A DNA stretch of 64,000 bases, from assembly GCA_934464775.1 (NCBI GenBank), contig CAKSKG010000001.1, positions 184,622 to 248,621 of the forward strand. Direction: 5' to 3'. The notes under the pieces were generated by a model. It was not told the origin of the DNA. It worked only from the letters and a program-made list of their open reading frames with translations, and made no database searches. Positions within the stretch are counted from its first letter, which is position 1; every line of letters begins with the position of its first letter. The stretch is from an uncultured Oscillospiraceae bacterium (GTDB lineage: Bacteria; Bacillota; Clostridia; Oscillospirales; Ruminococcaceae). The translations under genes and the position numbers were made by a program. Shown in pieces: positions 8,915 through 17,222 of this stretch.

Positions 8915-9505
8915 CTATCCCTCAAGGAAATATGAAGCCTCCATGTCCGCCGTGCTGAGCGCAAATGCCAGCGGGAAAAGCTCAAATGCTCTTCCGACGC
9001 TGTTCTTGTCCTCGTTTCCCGAAAATCCCATGTGATACCGTATCGCAAAGGATTCGTCCCTCGACAGCCGCATAAAGCCGCTGATTATATACACCGACTT
9101 TTCGCCGTGTCCGTAAGGCAGCTTATCGTCAATGGTGTAATAAGGCACCTTTTCCCATACGCCCTGATCGTTCTTGCTGTTGCGGTAATCGGTCTTGTAG
9201 AAATTCACCTTGCAGATATCATGGAGCAGAGCCGTCACAGCAATAGTCTCCTCGGAGGCGGTCAGCCCGTAGACCTGCGCCACCCTTTCCCGTGCCATGT
9301 AGTCCTTCATGCAGTGATATACATTAAGGCTGTGCTGGGCAAGTCCTCCCGCATATGCGCTGTGATAGCGAGTGCTTGCGGGGGCGGTGAAAAAGTCGCT
9401 CTTTGACGATGTGAGATATTCCAGCAGCTTGTCGCTGCCCTCTCTTGTGATGTTGGTTTTATAAATGCCGATAAATTCCTCTTTGATCTCTTCAACGGAT
9501 CTCAT
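8915..9505 (-). CDS. HD-domain phosphohydrolase-like protein
   Basis: 196 residues with a single HD fold: the first metal-ligand histidine lies in AGGLAQHSLNVY and the paired His-Asp in ALLHDICKVNFY, with a later IRYHMGF histidine and a final Asp in ADMEA. This arrangement resembles the HD part of YhaM-type nucleases and small stand-alone HD hydrolases common in Clostridia. The substrate (nucleotide or RNA end) is unknown. AAGGAG precedes the ATG by about 7 bases. It begins 11 bases after the beta-mannosidase stop on the same strand, so the two are probably co-transcribed, ending at the strong hairpin beyond it. Confidence 0.8.
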   Translation of the reverse strand: MRSVEEIKEEFIGIYKTNITREGSDKLLEYLTSSKSDFFTAPASTRYHSAYAGGLAQHSLNVYHCMKDYMARERVAQVYGLTASEETIAVTALLHDICKVNFYKTDYRNSKNDQGVWEKVPYYTIDDKLPYGHGEKSVYIISGFMRLSRDESFAIRYHMGFSGNEDKNSVGRAFELFPLAFALSTADMEASYFLEG

Positions 9506-9516
9506 ACGAAGCTCCT

Positions 9517-12027
9517 TTACTTTTCATCGGGGTGAAGCACCGCGGTATAATATGATGTAACGGTCAGCTCCTCCGAAAGCATCTCGGAAGTCATTCCCTC
9601 GGGCAGAGCGGATTTGTTCACGAAAACAACTCCGTCATTGCCGTAAAGATCGAACCAGTTGTCGCTGAATACGCAGTCATAATTTTTCAGTTCAAGACAC
9701 ACGCCCTTTGCATACGCCGAGGAATGGACGGTTATCCTGAACTTATCGCCGATATCGTCCGTTTCAAAGCGAAGCTTTGGATCGGCAAATTCAAAGCTCT
9801 TGGGCTGAACGAACAGCGCCGACACCGAGGATATCCTTGCTCCGTTCTCGATAAGCACGGCTTCAAGACAGCATCTGCGGAGCGAAAGCTTCGCTGCGGA
9901 ATCATCACGGGGCAGAACGTCCTTTCTGTCAAGGATAAGGCAGTCGTCAGCCGAAAGCGGCGCAGTTCCTGCGGGAGCGTCTCCGCTGGAAATTATCTCT
10001 CCCGTATTGCTGCGGAGCCTCCAGCTGATTATTCCAGTAAATACGGACTGTCTCTCGCTGGAAACATTGAAAATAATGCTGTCCTTGTCGCTGAGATCCA
10101 CGGAAAGCAGCACAGGCGCATAGAATTTTCTCGCATAATAATGAAGTGCTTTCCAGCGTCCGAAATAATCTATCGACGACCACGATATAACGGGATTGGA
10201 GTCGTTCACCTGCCAGTAGAGTGAACCCATGCACACTCCCCTGTTGCGGCGCATATGCTCAACATTCAGTCGGATAGCGTCCGCCTGCACCAGCTGGGAA
10301 GCATATACAAGCCCCTCAAAGGTATAGGGATAATTCATCATCTGCGCTATGTAATACATCAGCTTTTCATTGCCTGCCTCGCACTTCTGATGTGCCTCCA
10401 TAACGGGAGACATAAGGTTCATATCCTTTTCCTCCGCAAAGCTGCGGACGGTCTTCATGGACGGTATCGACTCAAAGCCGTATTCCGAGCAGAAGCGGAA
10501 CAGGTACTTATTATATTCGGTGAAGGGCTTGCAGCTGTGCCATACCTCCCAGTAGTGGATATCGCCCTTGTTCATTGCGCCCGAATCCTTGAAGCTGCCG
10601 CCCGATGAGGGTGAAGAGGGCCAGTAAAAAGTCTCGGGGTCATAGAATTTCAGCACCTTGGGGATAAGCACCTCGAACATACGGAGATAGCCCTTTTTCA
10701 GCTCATTGTCCTTGGGCAGACCCCAATACTGCCATGCGGATTCTATTTCATTGTTTCCGCACCACATAGCAAGGCTTGCGTGATTGCGGAGCCTTTTTGC
10801 GTTGTCTATTATCTCATGCTTAACGCTTTCGCAGAACGGACGGTCTGCGCTGTATACCGAGCAGGCGAACATACAGTCCTGCCATACCAGCAGACCGTTC
10901 CTGTCGCAGAAATCATAGAAATATTCCTCGGGATAAACTCCGCCGCCCCATACACGAATCATATTATAGCCTGCGGAGATGCAGTCGGACAAAAGCTTTT
11001 CCGTCTTTTCACGGCTTGTTCGTGTGATGAGCTGATCCTCGGGGATATAATTTGCGCCCATTGCGAATATCTTCACTCCGTTTACCGCAAAAGCGAACTC
11101 CTCGCCGTCGGTGCCGTCATTATCGGGAGTGCGGCATATCTCAATCTTCCGCAGACCTACCTCGGCAGTCCTGCTGTCAAGAGTTTCATCGCCGTGTTTC
11201 AGCGACAGCTTCAGCTTATAAAGAGGCTGGGCACCGTATCCTCTTGGATACCACAGCTTCGGCTCGGGTATCTCCGCCATAATGACAGCCTTGCCCGTCC
11301 GCTTGTCTGCGGCTGCCTTTGAGATAATGATATGTCCGTCGGGAGTAAGTATTTCAGCTTCGGCATATGCTCCGTTTACGGAAAGCTCCGCAATATTTGC
11401 TTCTATCTCCAGCACTGCGGCATTATCGAAAAAGCGCTGGCGCTGATAAAAGCTTTCTATCCTGCCGCCGTTTATGCCGTAAAGGCTCACACCTCTCCAG
11501 ATGCCCATATCGGGCAGCACGGGACCCCAGTCCCAGCCGAACATATAATGTGCCTTTCTGATATGCGTATAGCCCGTCATTGTGGAAGCAACGCCCCACA
11601 GCGGACGCTCCGCATTTTTCTCACGGATATATTTCACGGGGGAAGCGAACCTTACTTCAAGGCGCTGGATATCCTCCTCCATAAGCTCGGTAACGTCGAA
11701 CTCCCATGTGCGGTGCATATTATCGCAGAAGCCCAGCACGGAGCCGTTGAAAACCACCTCCGCAAGAGTATCTATGCCGTCAAAGTGCAATATGATCCTT
11801 TCGCTTGAAGCGATGCTTTCATCAGCCCTGAATTCGGTGACGAATGTATAATCATCTTCGGAAATGCGCTCCGCCTCATATTGATTTTCGCCGATGTACG
11901 GGTCGCTCATAAGTCCGCCGTCAAGCATTGCGGTATAAACAGAGCCCGGGACTGCTGCGTCGATGCCGAAATCTCCGTCCGAGGGCTTTGTGAGCTGCCA
12001 CACTCCGTTTAAGGATTGTACTTCCAT
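9517..12027 (-). CDS. Beta-mannosidase, glycoside hydrolase family 2
   Basis: The 836-residue enzyme removes terminal beta-1,4-mannose from manno-oligosaccharides. Domains in order: a sugar-binding jelly roll (LNGVWQLTKPSDGDFGIDAAVPG opens it), an immunoglobulin-like domain, then the catalytic barrel. The acid/base glutamate is in MWCGNNEIESAW and the nucleophile glutamate in SEYGFES. RVWGGGVYPEEYFYD and SLYWQVNDSNPVISWSSIDYFG are also family hallmarks. There is no signal peptide, so it acts in the cytoplasm on imported oligosaccharides. The ATG has AAAGGA about 12 bases upstream. This fits a mannan-using gut or rumen bacterium. Confidence 0.92.
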   Translation of the reverse strand: MEVQSLNGVWQLTKPSDGDFGIDAAVPGSVYTAMLDGGLMSDPYIGENQYEAERISEDDYTFVTEFRADESIASSERIILHFDGIDTLAEVVFNGSVLGFCDNMHRTWEFDVTELMEEDIQRLEVRFASPVKYIREKNAERPLWGVASTMTGYTHIRKAHYMFGWDWGPVLPDMGIWRGVSLYGINGGRIESFYQRQRFFDNAAVLEIEANIAELSVNGAYAEAEILTPDGHIIISKAAADKRTGKAVIMAEIPEPKLWYPRGYGAQPLYKLKLSLKHGDETLDSRTAEVGLRKIEICRTPDNDGTDGEEFAFAVNGVKIFAMGANYIPEDQLITRTSREKTEKLLSDCISAGYNMIRVWGGGVYPEEYFYDFCDRNGLLVWQDCMFACSVYSADRPFCESVKHEIIDNAKRLRNHASLAMWCGNNEIESAWQYWGLPKDNELKKGYLRMFEVLIPKVLKFYDPETFYWPSSPSSGGSFKDSGAMNKGDIHYWEVWHSCKPFTEYNKYLFRFCSEYGFESIPSMKTVRSFAEEKDMNLMSPVMEAHQKCEAGNEKLMYYIAQMMNYPYTFEGLVYASQLVQADAIRLNVEHMRRNRGVCMGSLYWQVNDSNPVISWSSIDYFGRWKALHYYARKFYAPVLLSVDLSDKDSIIFNVSSERQSVFTGIISWRLRSNTGEIISSGDAPAGTAPLSADDCLILDRKDVLPRDDSAAKLSLRRCCLEAVLIENGARISSVSALFVQPKSFEFADPKLRFETDDIGDKFRITVHSSAYAKGVCLELKNYDCVFSDNWFDLYGNDGVVFVNKSALPEGMTSEMLSEELTVTSYYTAVLHPDEK

Positions 12028-12103
12028 GCAGTGTCATTCCTTTCATGCAAATTTGCTGATTATATTTTACCATATAAAAACAGGTTTGTCCATGATAATT
12101 TTT

Positions 12104-12266
12104 AGAACCTTTCTTCATAAGAAATGTATGCGGATTTTCGAGCCTAATTTTGCTGCAGACAAGGCAAAAATCCGCAGGCGTGCTGCCGCACGGCAAGGAT
12201 TTTTAACGCAGTATGCAGCAAAATTTGCCGAAAAGACGTGTGCATATGCTTATGAAGACAGGTTCT
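12104..12266. repeat. 163-bp palindromic element (REP/MITE-like)
   Basis: The two ends are AGAACCT...AGGTTCT. Nested paired blocks follow inward: CTTCATAAG/CTTATGAAG, AATTTTGCTGCA (12146-12157) with TGCAGCAAAATT (12214-12225), AAAAATCC/GGATTTTT, and a central GCCG-cac-GGC. It has no coding capacity. It lies in the 475-base gap between the divergent beta-mannosidase and serC genes, upstream of the serC promoter. A 14-base copy of its end lies at 6111-6124. Confidence 0.75.
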
Positions 12267-12396
12267 TATTGTTCTCATAACGGCAAAAATCCCGTTTCAA
12301 AGTGGGACAGCCGCCGAGATCGGCTCAAAAATGGCGGAGCGAAAAGAAAAAATTTCAAATTTGCACGGAATTTGTCAGATATTCCGCAACAATTGC

Positions 12397-12425
12397 TTGA
12401 CTTTATGTACAAAGAGTGTTATAAT
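12397..12425 (+). promoter_or_regulatory. serC promoter
   Basis: TTGACT (12397-12402), a 17-base spacer and a perfect TATAAT (12420-12425) lie about 78 bases before the serC start. Confidence 0.8.
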
Positions 12426-12502
12426 GATATGTGTTTGATTATATCTATTAATATAATGGAGCTATCAATTGTATTATAATTTATTTTATGGAGGTCTTTA
12501 TA

Positions 12503-13588
12503 ATGGCACGAGTTTATAATTTCAGCGCGGGCCCCGCAGTGCTTCCCGAGGAAGTTCTCAGAGAAGCAGCAGAGGAAATGCTTGATTACAAGGGCACAGG
12601 TATGTCCGTAATGGAGATGTCCCACCGCTCAAAGGCATTCCAGACTATCATTGATGAAGCAGAACAGGATATCCGCGATCTTATGGGTATTCCTTCAAAC
12701 TATAAGGTTCTCTTCCTTCAGGGCGGCGCTTCCCAGCAGTTCGCAATGATCCCTATGAACTTCATGAAGAACGGCGTTGCCGATTATATCATTACAGGTC
12801 AGTGGGCTAAGAAGGCTTATCAGGAGGCTCAGAAGTACGGCAAGGCTAATGCAGTCGCTTCCTCCGCAGACAAGACTTTCTCCTATATCCCCGACTGCTC
12901 CGATCTTCCCATTGATGACAACGCAGACTATGTTTATATCTGCGAGAATAATACTATTTACGGTACAAAGTATCACAAGCTCCCCAATACAAAGGGCAAG
13001 ACACTTATCGCCGATGTTTCTTCCTGCTTCCTTTCCGAGCCTGTTGACGTTGAGAAGTACGGCATGATCTACGGCGGCGTTCAGAAGAACGTAGGCCCCG
13101 CAGGCGTTGTTATCGCTATTATCCGTGAGGATCTTATCCCCGAGAAGCCTTTCATCGAGAACACTCCCACAATGCTCCAGTACAAGACTCACGCAGACGC
13201 AGGCTCTCTTTACAACACACCTCCCTGCTACGGCATCTATATCTGCGGCAAGGTATTCAAGTGGATCAAGAAGATGGGCGGCCTTGAAGCAATGAAGGCT
13301 CACAACGAGAAGAAGGCTAAGATCGTTTACGATTATCTCGACAGCAGCAAGCTCTTTAAGGGCACAGTTGTTCCCGAGGACCGTTCTCTCATGAACATTC
13401 CTTTCGTAACAGGCAATGCCGATCTCGATGCAAAGTTCGTCAAGGAAGCCAAGGAGGCAGGTCTTGAGAACCTCAAGGGTCACAGAACTGTCGGCGGCAT
13501 GAGAGCTTCCATCTACAACGCTATGCCTATCGAGGGCTGCGAGGCTCTTGTTAAGTTCATGGCTGAATTTGAAAAGAACAACGGCTGA
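12503..13588 (+). CDS. serC: Phosphoserine aminotransferase
   Basis: This 361-residue PLP enzyme converts 3-phosphohydroxypyruvate to O-phosphoserine, the second step of serine synthesis, and may serve pyridoxal synthesis elsewhere. FSAGPAVLPEEVL at the start, FLQGGASQQFAMIPMN and the PLP-lysine block GGVQKNVGPAGV are diagnostic, as is GGMRASIYNAMP near the end. The start at 12503 has GGAGG 8 bases upstream; an ATG five codons earlier overlaps that site. It is followed 43 bases later by serA. Codon use in this pair (many CTC, GTT, AAG) differs from neighbouring genes and suggests high expression. Confidence 0.96.
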   Translation: MARVYNFSAGPAVLPEEVLREAAEEMLDYKGTGMSVMEMSHRSKAFQTIIDEAEQDIRDLMGIPSNYKVLFLQGGASQQFAMIPMNFMKNGVADYIITGQWAKKAYQEAQKYGKANAVASSADKTFSYIPDCSDLPIDDNADYVYICENNTIYGTKYHKLPNTKGKTLIADVSSCFLSEPVDVEKYGMIYGGVQKNVGPAGVVIAIIREDLIPEKPFIENTPTMLQYKTHADAGSLYNTPPCYGIYICGKVFKWIKKMGGLEAMKAHNEKKAKIVYDYLDSSKLFKGTVVPEDRSLMNIPFVTGNADLDAKFVKEAKEAGLENLKGHRTVGGMRASIYNAMPIEGCEALVKFMAEFEKNNG

Positions 13589-13631
13589 TTTCCGATCGGT
13601 ACACAATTTTAAGATAAAGAGGTAATTTGAT

Positions 13632-14795
13632 ATGTATAATATTCAGACTCTGAATAAGATCTCAAAGTGCGGCACTGATCTTTTTGACGCCGCAAAGTAC
13701 ATAATCGCTGATGATGTTGCTGATCCCGATGCCATAATGGTACGTTCCGCAGCAATGCACGATATGCAGTTCGGCAAGAAGCTCCTCGCTATCGGCAGAG
13801 CAGGCGCTGGCACAAACAATATCCCAGTTGACAGATGCGCAGAAGAGGGCATCGTTGTTTTCAACACTCCCGGCGCAAATGCAAATGCCGTTAAGGAGCT
13901 TGTTATCACAGCTCTCCTCCTCTCCTCCCGTAAGATCCCCGATGCTATGATCTGGGCTAACGGCCTCAAGGGCAACGGCGCAGAGGTAGGCAAAATGGTC
14001 GAAAAGGGCAAGAGCCAGTTCGTAGGTCCCGAAATACTCGGCAAGACACTTGGTATCATCGGTCTGGGCGCTATCGGCGTTCTCGTTGCAAATGCAGCTG
14101 TTGCTCTCGGCATGAAGGTCATCGGCTACGATCCCTATCTTTCCGTAAACACAGCTCTCAGACTCGATCCTGCCGTAAAGACAGTTTCCGATATCAATGA
14201 TATCTTCGCAAACTCCGATTATATCACTATCCACGTTCCTTACAATGCAGACACAAAGGGTACAGTCAACGAAAAGACTCTCGCTCTCTGCAAGGACGGC
14301 GTAAGAATACTCAACCTCGCAAGAGGCGAGCTGGTTGACAATGCAGCTATCATTGCCGCTCTCGAAAGCGGAAAGGCTGCCGCTTACGTTACAGACTTCC
14401 CCAATGATGAAGTTCTCGGCGTAAAGGGCGTTATCGCAATGCCTCACCTCGGCGCTTCCACACCCGAAGCAGAGGACAACTGCGCTATCATGGCTGCTCA
14501 GGAGCTTATCGACTACGTTGAAAACGGCAACATCAAGAACAGCGTAAACTTCCCCAATGCTGAAATGGCAGCAACAGGAACAAAGATCTGCATCATGCAC
14601 AAGAATGTTCCCGCTCTTATTTCTCAGCTCACAACTGTTCTCGGCAACGGCGGCATCAACATTGAGAATATGCTCAACAAGTCCAAGAAGGATTATGCAT
14701 ACACAATGATCGACGCTTCCGGAGATGTTTCCGACGATATCGCAGCAAAGCTCTCCGTTGTTGACGGCGTTATCAGAGTAAGAATCATCAAGTAA
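13632..14795 (+). CDS. serA: D-3-phosphoglycerate dehydrogenase
   Basis: 387 residues; oxidises 3-phosphoglycerate to 3-phosphohydroxypyruvate with NAD, the first step of serine synthesis, acting with SerC upstream. The order is substrate domain, Rossmann motif IGLGAIG, NLARGELVDN, the catalytic histidine block MPHLGASTPEAEDNC and a C-terminal ACT-like domain (VPALISQLTTVLGNGGINIENML) that may bind serine. It lacks the extra intervening domain of the long SerA type, so it is a short class enzyme. AAGAGGTAA precedes the ATG. It shares the serC promoter and is followed by a hairpin. Confidence 0.95.
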   Translation: MYNIQTLNKISKCGTDLFDAAKYIIADDVADPDAIMVRSAAMHDMQFGKKLLAIGRAGAGTNNIPVDRCAEEGIVVFNTPGANANAVKELVITALLLSSRKIPDAMIWANGLKGNGAEVGKMVEKGKSQFVGPEILGKTLGIIGLGAIGVLVANAAVALGMKVIGYDPYLSVNTALRLDPAVKTVSDINDIFANSDYITIHVPYNADTKGTVNEKTLALCKDGVRILNLARGELVDNAAIIAALESGKAAAYVTDFPNDEVLGVKGVIAMPHLGASTPEAEDNCAIMAAQELIDYVENGNIKNSVNFPNAEMAATGTKICIMHKNVPALISQLTTVLGNGGINIENMLNKSKKDYAYTMIDASGDVSDDIAAKLSVVDGVIRVRIIK

Positions 14796-14819
14796 TAACA
14801 ATTAAAGATCACAAACGAT

Positions 14820-14855
14820 AAAACCGTTCTGTTTTCTCGGAAGCAGAACGGTTTT
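14820..14855 (+). terminator. Terminator of the serC-serA operon
   Basis: A 12-bp perfect stem (AAAACCGTTCTG / CAGAACGGTTTT) with a T-rich 3' arm lies 25 bases after serA. Confidence 0.7.
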
Positions 14856-14878
14856 CTGTAACGGAAAGGAAATTCATC

Positions 14879-15238
14879 ATGAACAATACACCGAATTTCG
14901 ATCATCAGGACGTTGAAGAAAACAAGGTCGTTGCAATACTTATGGCGATCTTCCCGATTCTGTTTTTCCTGCCTATGGCAATGGGCAAAAGCAGCACATC
15001 ACCCTATCTCAGATACAGAGCAAATCAGTCGCTGGTATTCTTTATCGCCGCAATTCTGCTTAATGTTGTGATAAATGTGATAAGCCTGATACCCCTTCTT
15101 GGCTGGATAGCAGGCGGATTAATCGGCTTCATTGTGGGACTTATCGAGATCATCTACTGGATATACGGCATTGTTACCGTTGCAAGCGGTGCAAACGGCA
15201 AGTATTTTCTCATCGGCGAGATCGAACTTCTCAAGTAA
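14879..15238 (+). CDS. Small membrane protein, DUF4870/Tic20-like
   Basis: 119 residues with about three hydrophobic helices (residues about 19-35, 50-70 and 75-105). The segment SPYLRYRANQSLVFF matches the (L/Y)R-x-x-A-N-Q-x-L motif between helices one and two of DUF4870 and Tic20-like proteins. Function is unknown in bacteria. AAAGGAAA precedes the ATG. It lies just after the serA terminator and before a strong terminator of its own, so it may be a single-gene unit. Confidence 0.72.
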   Translation: MNNTPNFDHQDVEENKVVAILMAIFPILFFLPMAMGKSSTSPYLRYRANQSLVFFIAAILLNVVINVISLIPLLGWIAGGLIGFIVGLIEIIYWIYGIVTVASGANGKYFLIGEIELLK

Positions 15239-15254
15239 TATTTTCATTTCATAA

Positions 15255-15289
15255 AAAAGCAGACATTTCAAAATGAAATGTCTGCTTTT
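15255..15289. terminator. Strong bidirectional terminator
   Basis: A 16-bp perfect stem (15255-15270 with 15274-15289, loop AAA) has A and T runs at both sides. It separates the small membrane protein gene from the convergent phosphatase gene. Confidence 0.85.
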
Positions 15290-15306
15290 GTGCTTTTATG
15301 GCAGGA

Positions 15307-16032
15307 TCAGTCATGCCTTTCGTCGGAATCAAAAGTCTCGCAGAATCTTGCCGCAAATGCAGGCTCTTCGCCGCCTGCATAAAGATGTCCCGTATCACCG
15401 AATGCATTCATTCTCAGAGCCGCAATACCCTCACGTCTTTCCTCGGTGGTAAGCACCGTCACCGATGTGGGAGCGGCACAGAAGCCCTGCCACAGAACAA
15501 CGGGAGATATCCCCAGTATATGTCCCAGCATAACACACTCAACGCCGAAGTGACAAAACAAAGCCACAGTTTCACGGTTGGGTCTTTCCGCACGGTAGAT
15601 ATTCCCCTCACGTCTGTAACCATGTCTTAAAATGATATCGTCGATGCCCTTGTAGACCCTCATTGCCTCGGAAATAACATTGCTTTCCGCCATTATGGGA
15701 ACGGTATGCCAAAGCTCCCTGCTGTAAAATTCCTCGGTCTTTGTCCAGTATTCGGGCAGAAGATCCCATGGTATGCGCTCCTCACCCGTCACTGGATCCT
15801 TTATCGGAGCATGGAACTCACGGAGCCACGGGCATTCCTCGGCAGTGCGGCCCATTGCTTTAAGGGTATATTCCGCAGTAGCCTTTGCACGCCCCAGCGG
15901 AGAAACATAAAATGCGTCTATTTTTGTATTTTTAAGGCGTTCCGCCAGCAGTGCGGCTTCACGTCTGCCCTTTTCGGTGAGCGAATCTATCGAATAATCG
16001 GGGTCGCCGTGTCTTATTATCAGCAGCTTCAT
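15307..16032 (-). CDS. Histidine phosphatase (phosphoglycerate mutase-like) family protein
   Basis: 241 residues. The N-terminal LLIIRHGDPDYS carries the phospho-accepting histidine (RHG), SPLGRAKATA the second arginine, and CHFGVECVMLG the second histidine. Family members dephosphorylate sugar phosphates, nucleotides or alpha-ribazole phosphate, and the substrate is not evident. A long insertion between the two halves is compatible with the PhoE-like branch. The ATG at 16032 has GAAAGGA about 9 bases upstream; the longer open frame has none. It is a single gene convergent with the membrane protein gene. Confidence 0.85.
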   Translation of the reverse strand: MKLLIIRHGDPDYSIDSLTEKGRREAALLAERLKNTKIDAFYVSPLGRAKATAEYTLKAMGRTAEECPWLREFHAPIKDPVTGEERIPWDLLPEYWTKTEEFYSRELWHTVPIMAESNVISEAMRVYKGIDDIILRHGYRREGNIYRAERPNRETVALFCHFGVECVMLGHILGISPVVLWQGFCAAPTSVTVLTTEERREGIAALRMNAFGDTGHLYAGGEEPAFAARFCETFDSDERHD

Positions 16033-16223
16033 TTTTCGTTTTCCTTTCGTATATGTATAAATACACAGTAATGATAGCATTTCAGTCCGATATTGTCAAG
16101 GGTCGGCATAGGTTTATTCCGTAACATTTCTGTTATAATAAATGCTTGGAATTTTAAGAGTATAACTTTATACTATAATGGTATAAAACATATTAAAATA
16201 ATAAGTTATCGAAAGGACACGGC

Positions 16224-17078
16224 ATGAAGGACATCATAAAAGAAGAAATAACAAGAGGATATTTTACGGGCGAAAGAGCAATGTTCAAAGCCGAAAACAA
16301 AAAAATATCCGATTCAATATTTGCCGACGGCGAATCCCCTCTGAAAGAGAGTCATGATATAGACCTTGAGGGCTGTATGTTCAAATGGAAATACCCCCTC
16401 TGGTACGGAAAGAATTTCACCCTTGACCGCTGTACGCTTTTTGAAATGGCACGTGCGGGAATATGGTACACTGATAATATAAAAGTAAAGGACACGCTTA
16501 TCGAAGCCCCGAAAAATTTCAGACGATGCCGCGGAGTTTCCCTTGAAAATGTAAGCTTTTCAAATGCGGCGGAAACACTTTGGAGCTGCTCCGACGTAAA
16601 AATGAAAAATATCACCGCAAAAGGCGATTATTTTGCAATGAACTGCTCCGATATGGATATCGACGGTCTTACGCTTTACGGCAGCTACTGCTTCGACGGC
16701 GTGAAAAATGCCGTGATAAATAATTCAAAAATGCTTTCAAAGGACGCTTTCTGGAACAGTGAAAATATCATCGTAAAGGATTCGTTCATATCGGGAGAAT
16801 ATCTGGGCTGGAACTCAAAAGATCTCACGCTGATAAACTGCACCGTTGAAAGTCTCCAGGGAATGTGCTATATAAACAATCTGAAAATGGAGAACTGCAA
16901 GCTCATAAATACCACGCTGGCGTTTGAATATTCCTCCGTTGAAGCGGATATATGCGGTCACATCGACAGCGTTATCAATCCCGAAAGCGGATACATCAAA
17001 GCGGACAGCATCGGCGAGCTTATCATCGAAAAGGACAAGGTTGACCCCGACAGGACAAGGATCATCTGCAAGAACTGA
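16224..17078 (+). CDS. DUF3737 family right-handed beta-helix protein
   Basis: 284 residues made of short repeated strands of the type 'xxCxFxxxxPLWYxxNxxLxxC'. This is the pattern of a parallel beta-helix, and the opening KEEITRGYFTGERAMF with KWKYPLWYGKNF is typical of DUF3737. There is no signal peptide. The family is annotated as hypothetical and no catalytic residues can be assigned; the fold resembles pectate lyases but is not evidence of lyase activity. GAAAGGA precedes the ATG by about 8 bases. It stands alone between the phosphatase gene and pyrB. Confidence 0.8.
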   Translation: MKDIIKEEITRGYFTGERAMFKAENKKISDSIFADGESPLKESHDIDLEGCMFKWKYPLWYGKNFTLDRCTLFEMARAGIWYTDNIKVKDTLIEAPKNFRRCRGVSLENVSFSNAAETLWSCSDVKMKNITAKGDYFAMNCSDMDIDGLTLYGSYCFDGVKNAVINNSKMLSKDAFWNSENIIVKDSFISGEYLGWNSKDLTLINCTVESLQGMCYINNLKMENCKLINTTLAFEYSSVEADICGHIDSVINPESGYIKADSIGELIIEKDKVDPDRTRIICKN

Positions 17079-17123
17079 TTTTGCAATATTTGCAATATAT
17101 AAAGTCAAATTTTGCAAAAACTG

Positions 17124-17152
17124 TTGAAATTATATCGGATAAGTGCTATAAT
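17124..17152 (+). promoter_or_regulatory. pyrB promoter with short leader
   Basis: TTGAAA (17124-17129), 17 bases and TATAAT (17147-17152). The leader to the ATG is about 65 bases and contains an 8-bp hairpin (GGGCTTTT/AAAAGCCC, 17174-17200 region) without a T-run. Upstream lie three TTTGCAA repeats (17083-17120) of unknown role. Confidence 0.78.
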
Positions 17153-17222
17153 AATCAAAGTATAAAATACATCGGGGCTTTTGCCTTGGCGGAAAAAGCC
17201 CATGTGCTATGGAGGAACTGCT

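Noticed and set aside
12213..12479. 88-codon frame upstream of serC
   Set aside because: It runs through half of a palindromic element and the serC promoter, with no ribosome site.
13662..14801. 379-codon open frame on the minus strand opposite serA
   Set aside because: A shadow of serA caused by biased codon use; no ribosome site or domain.
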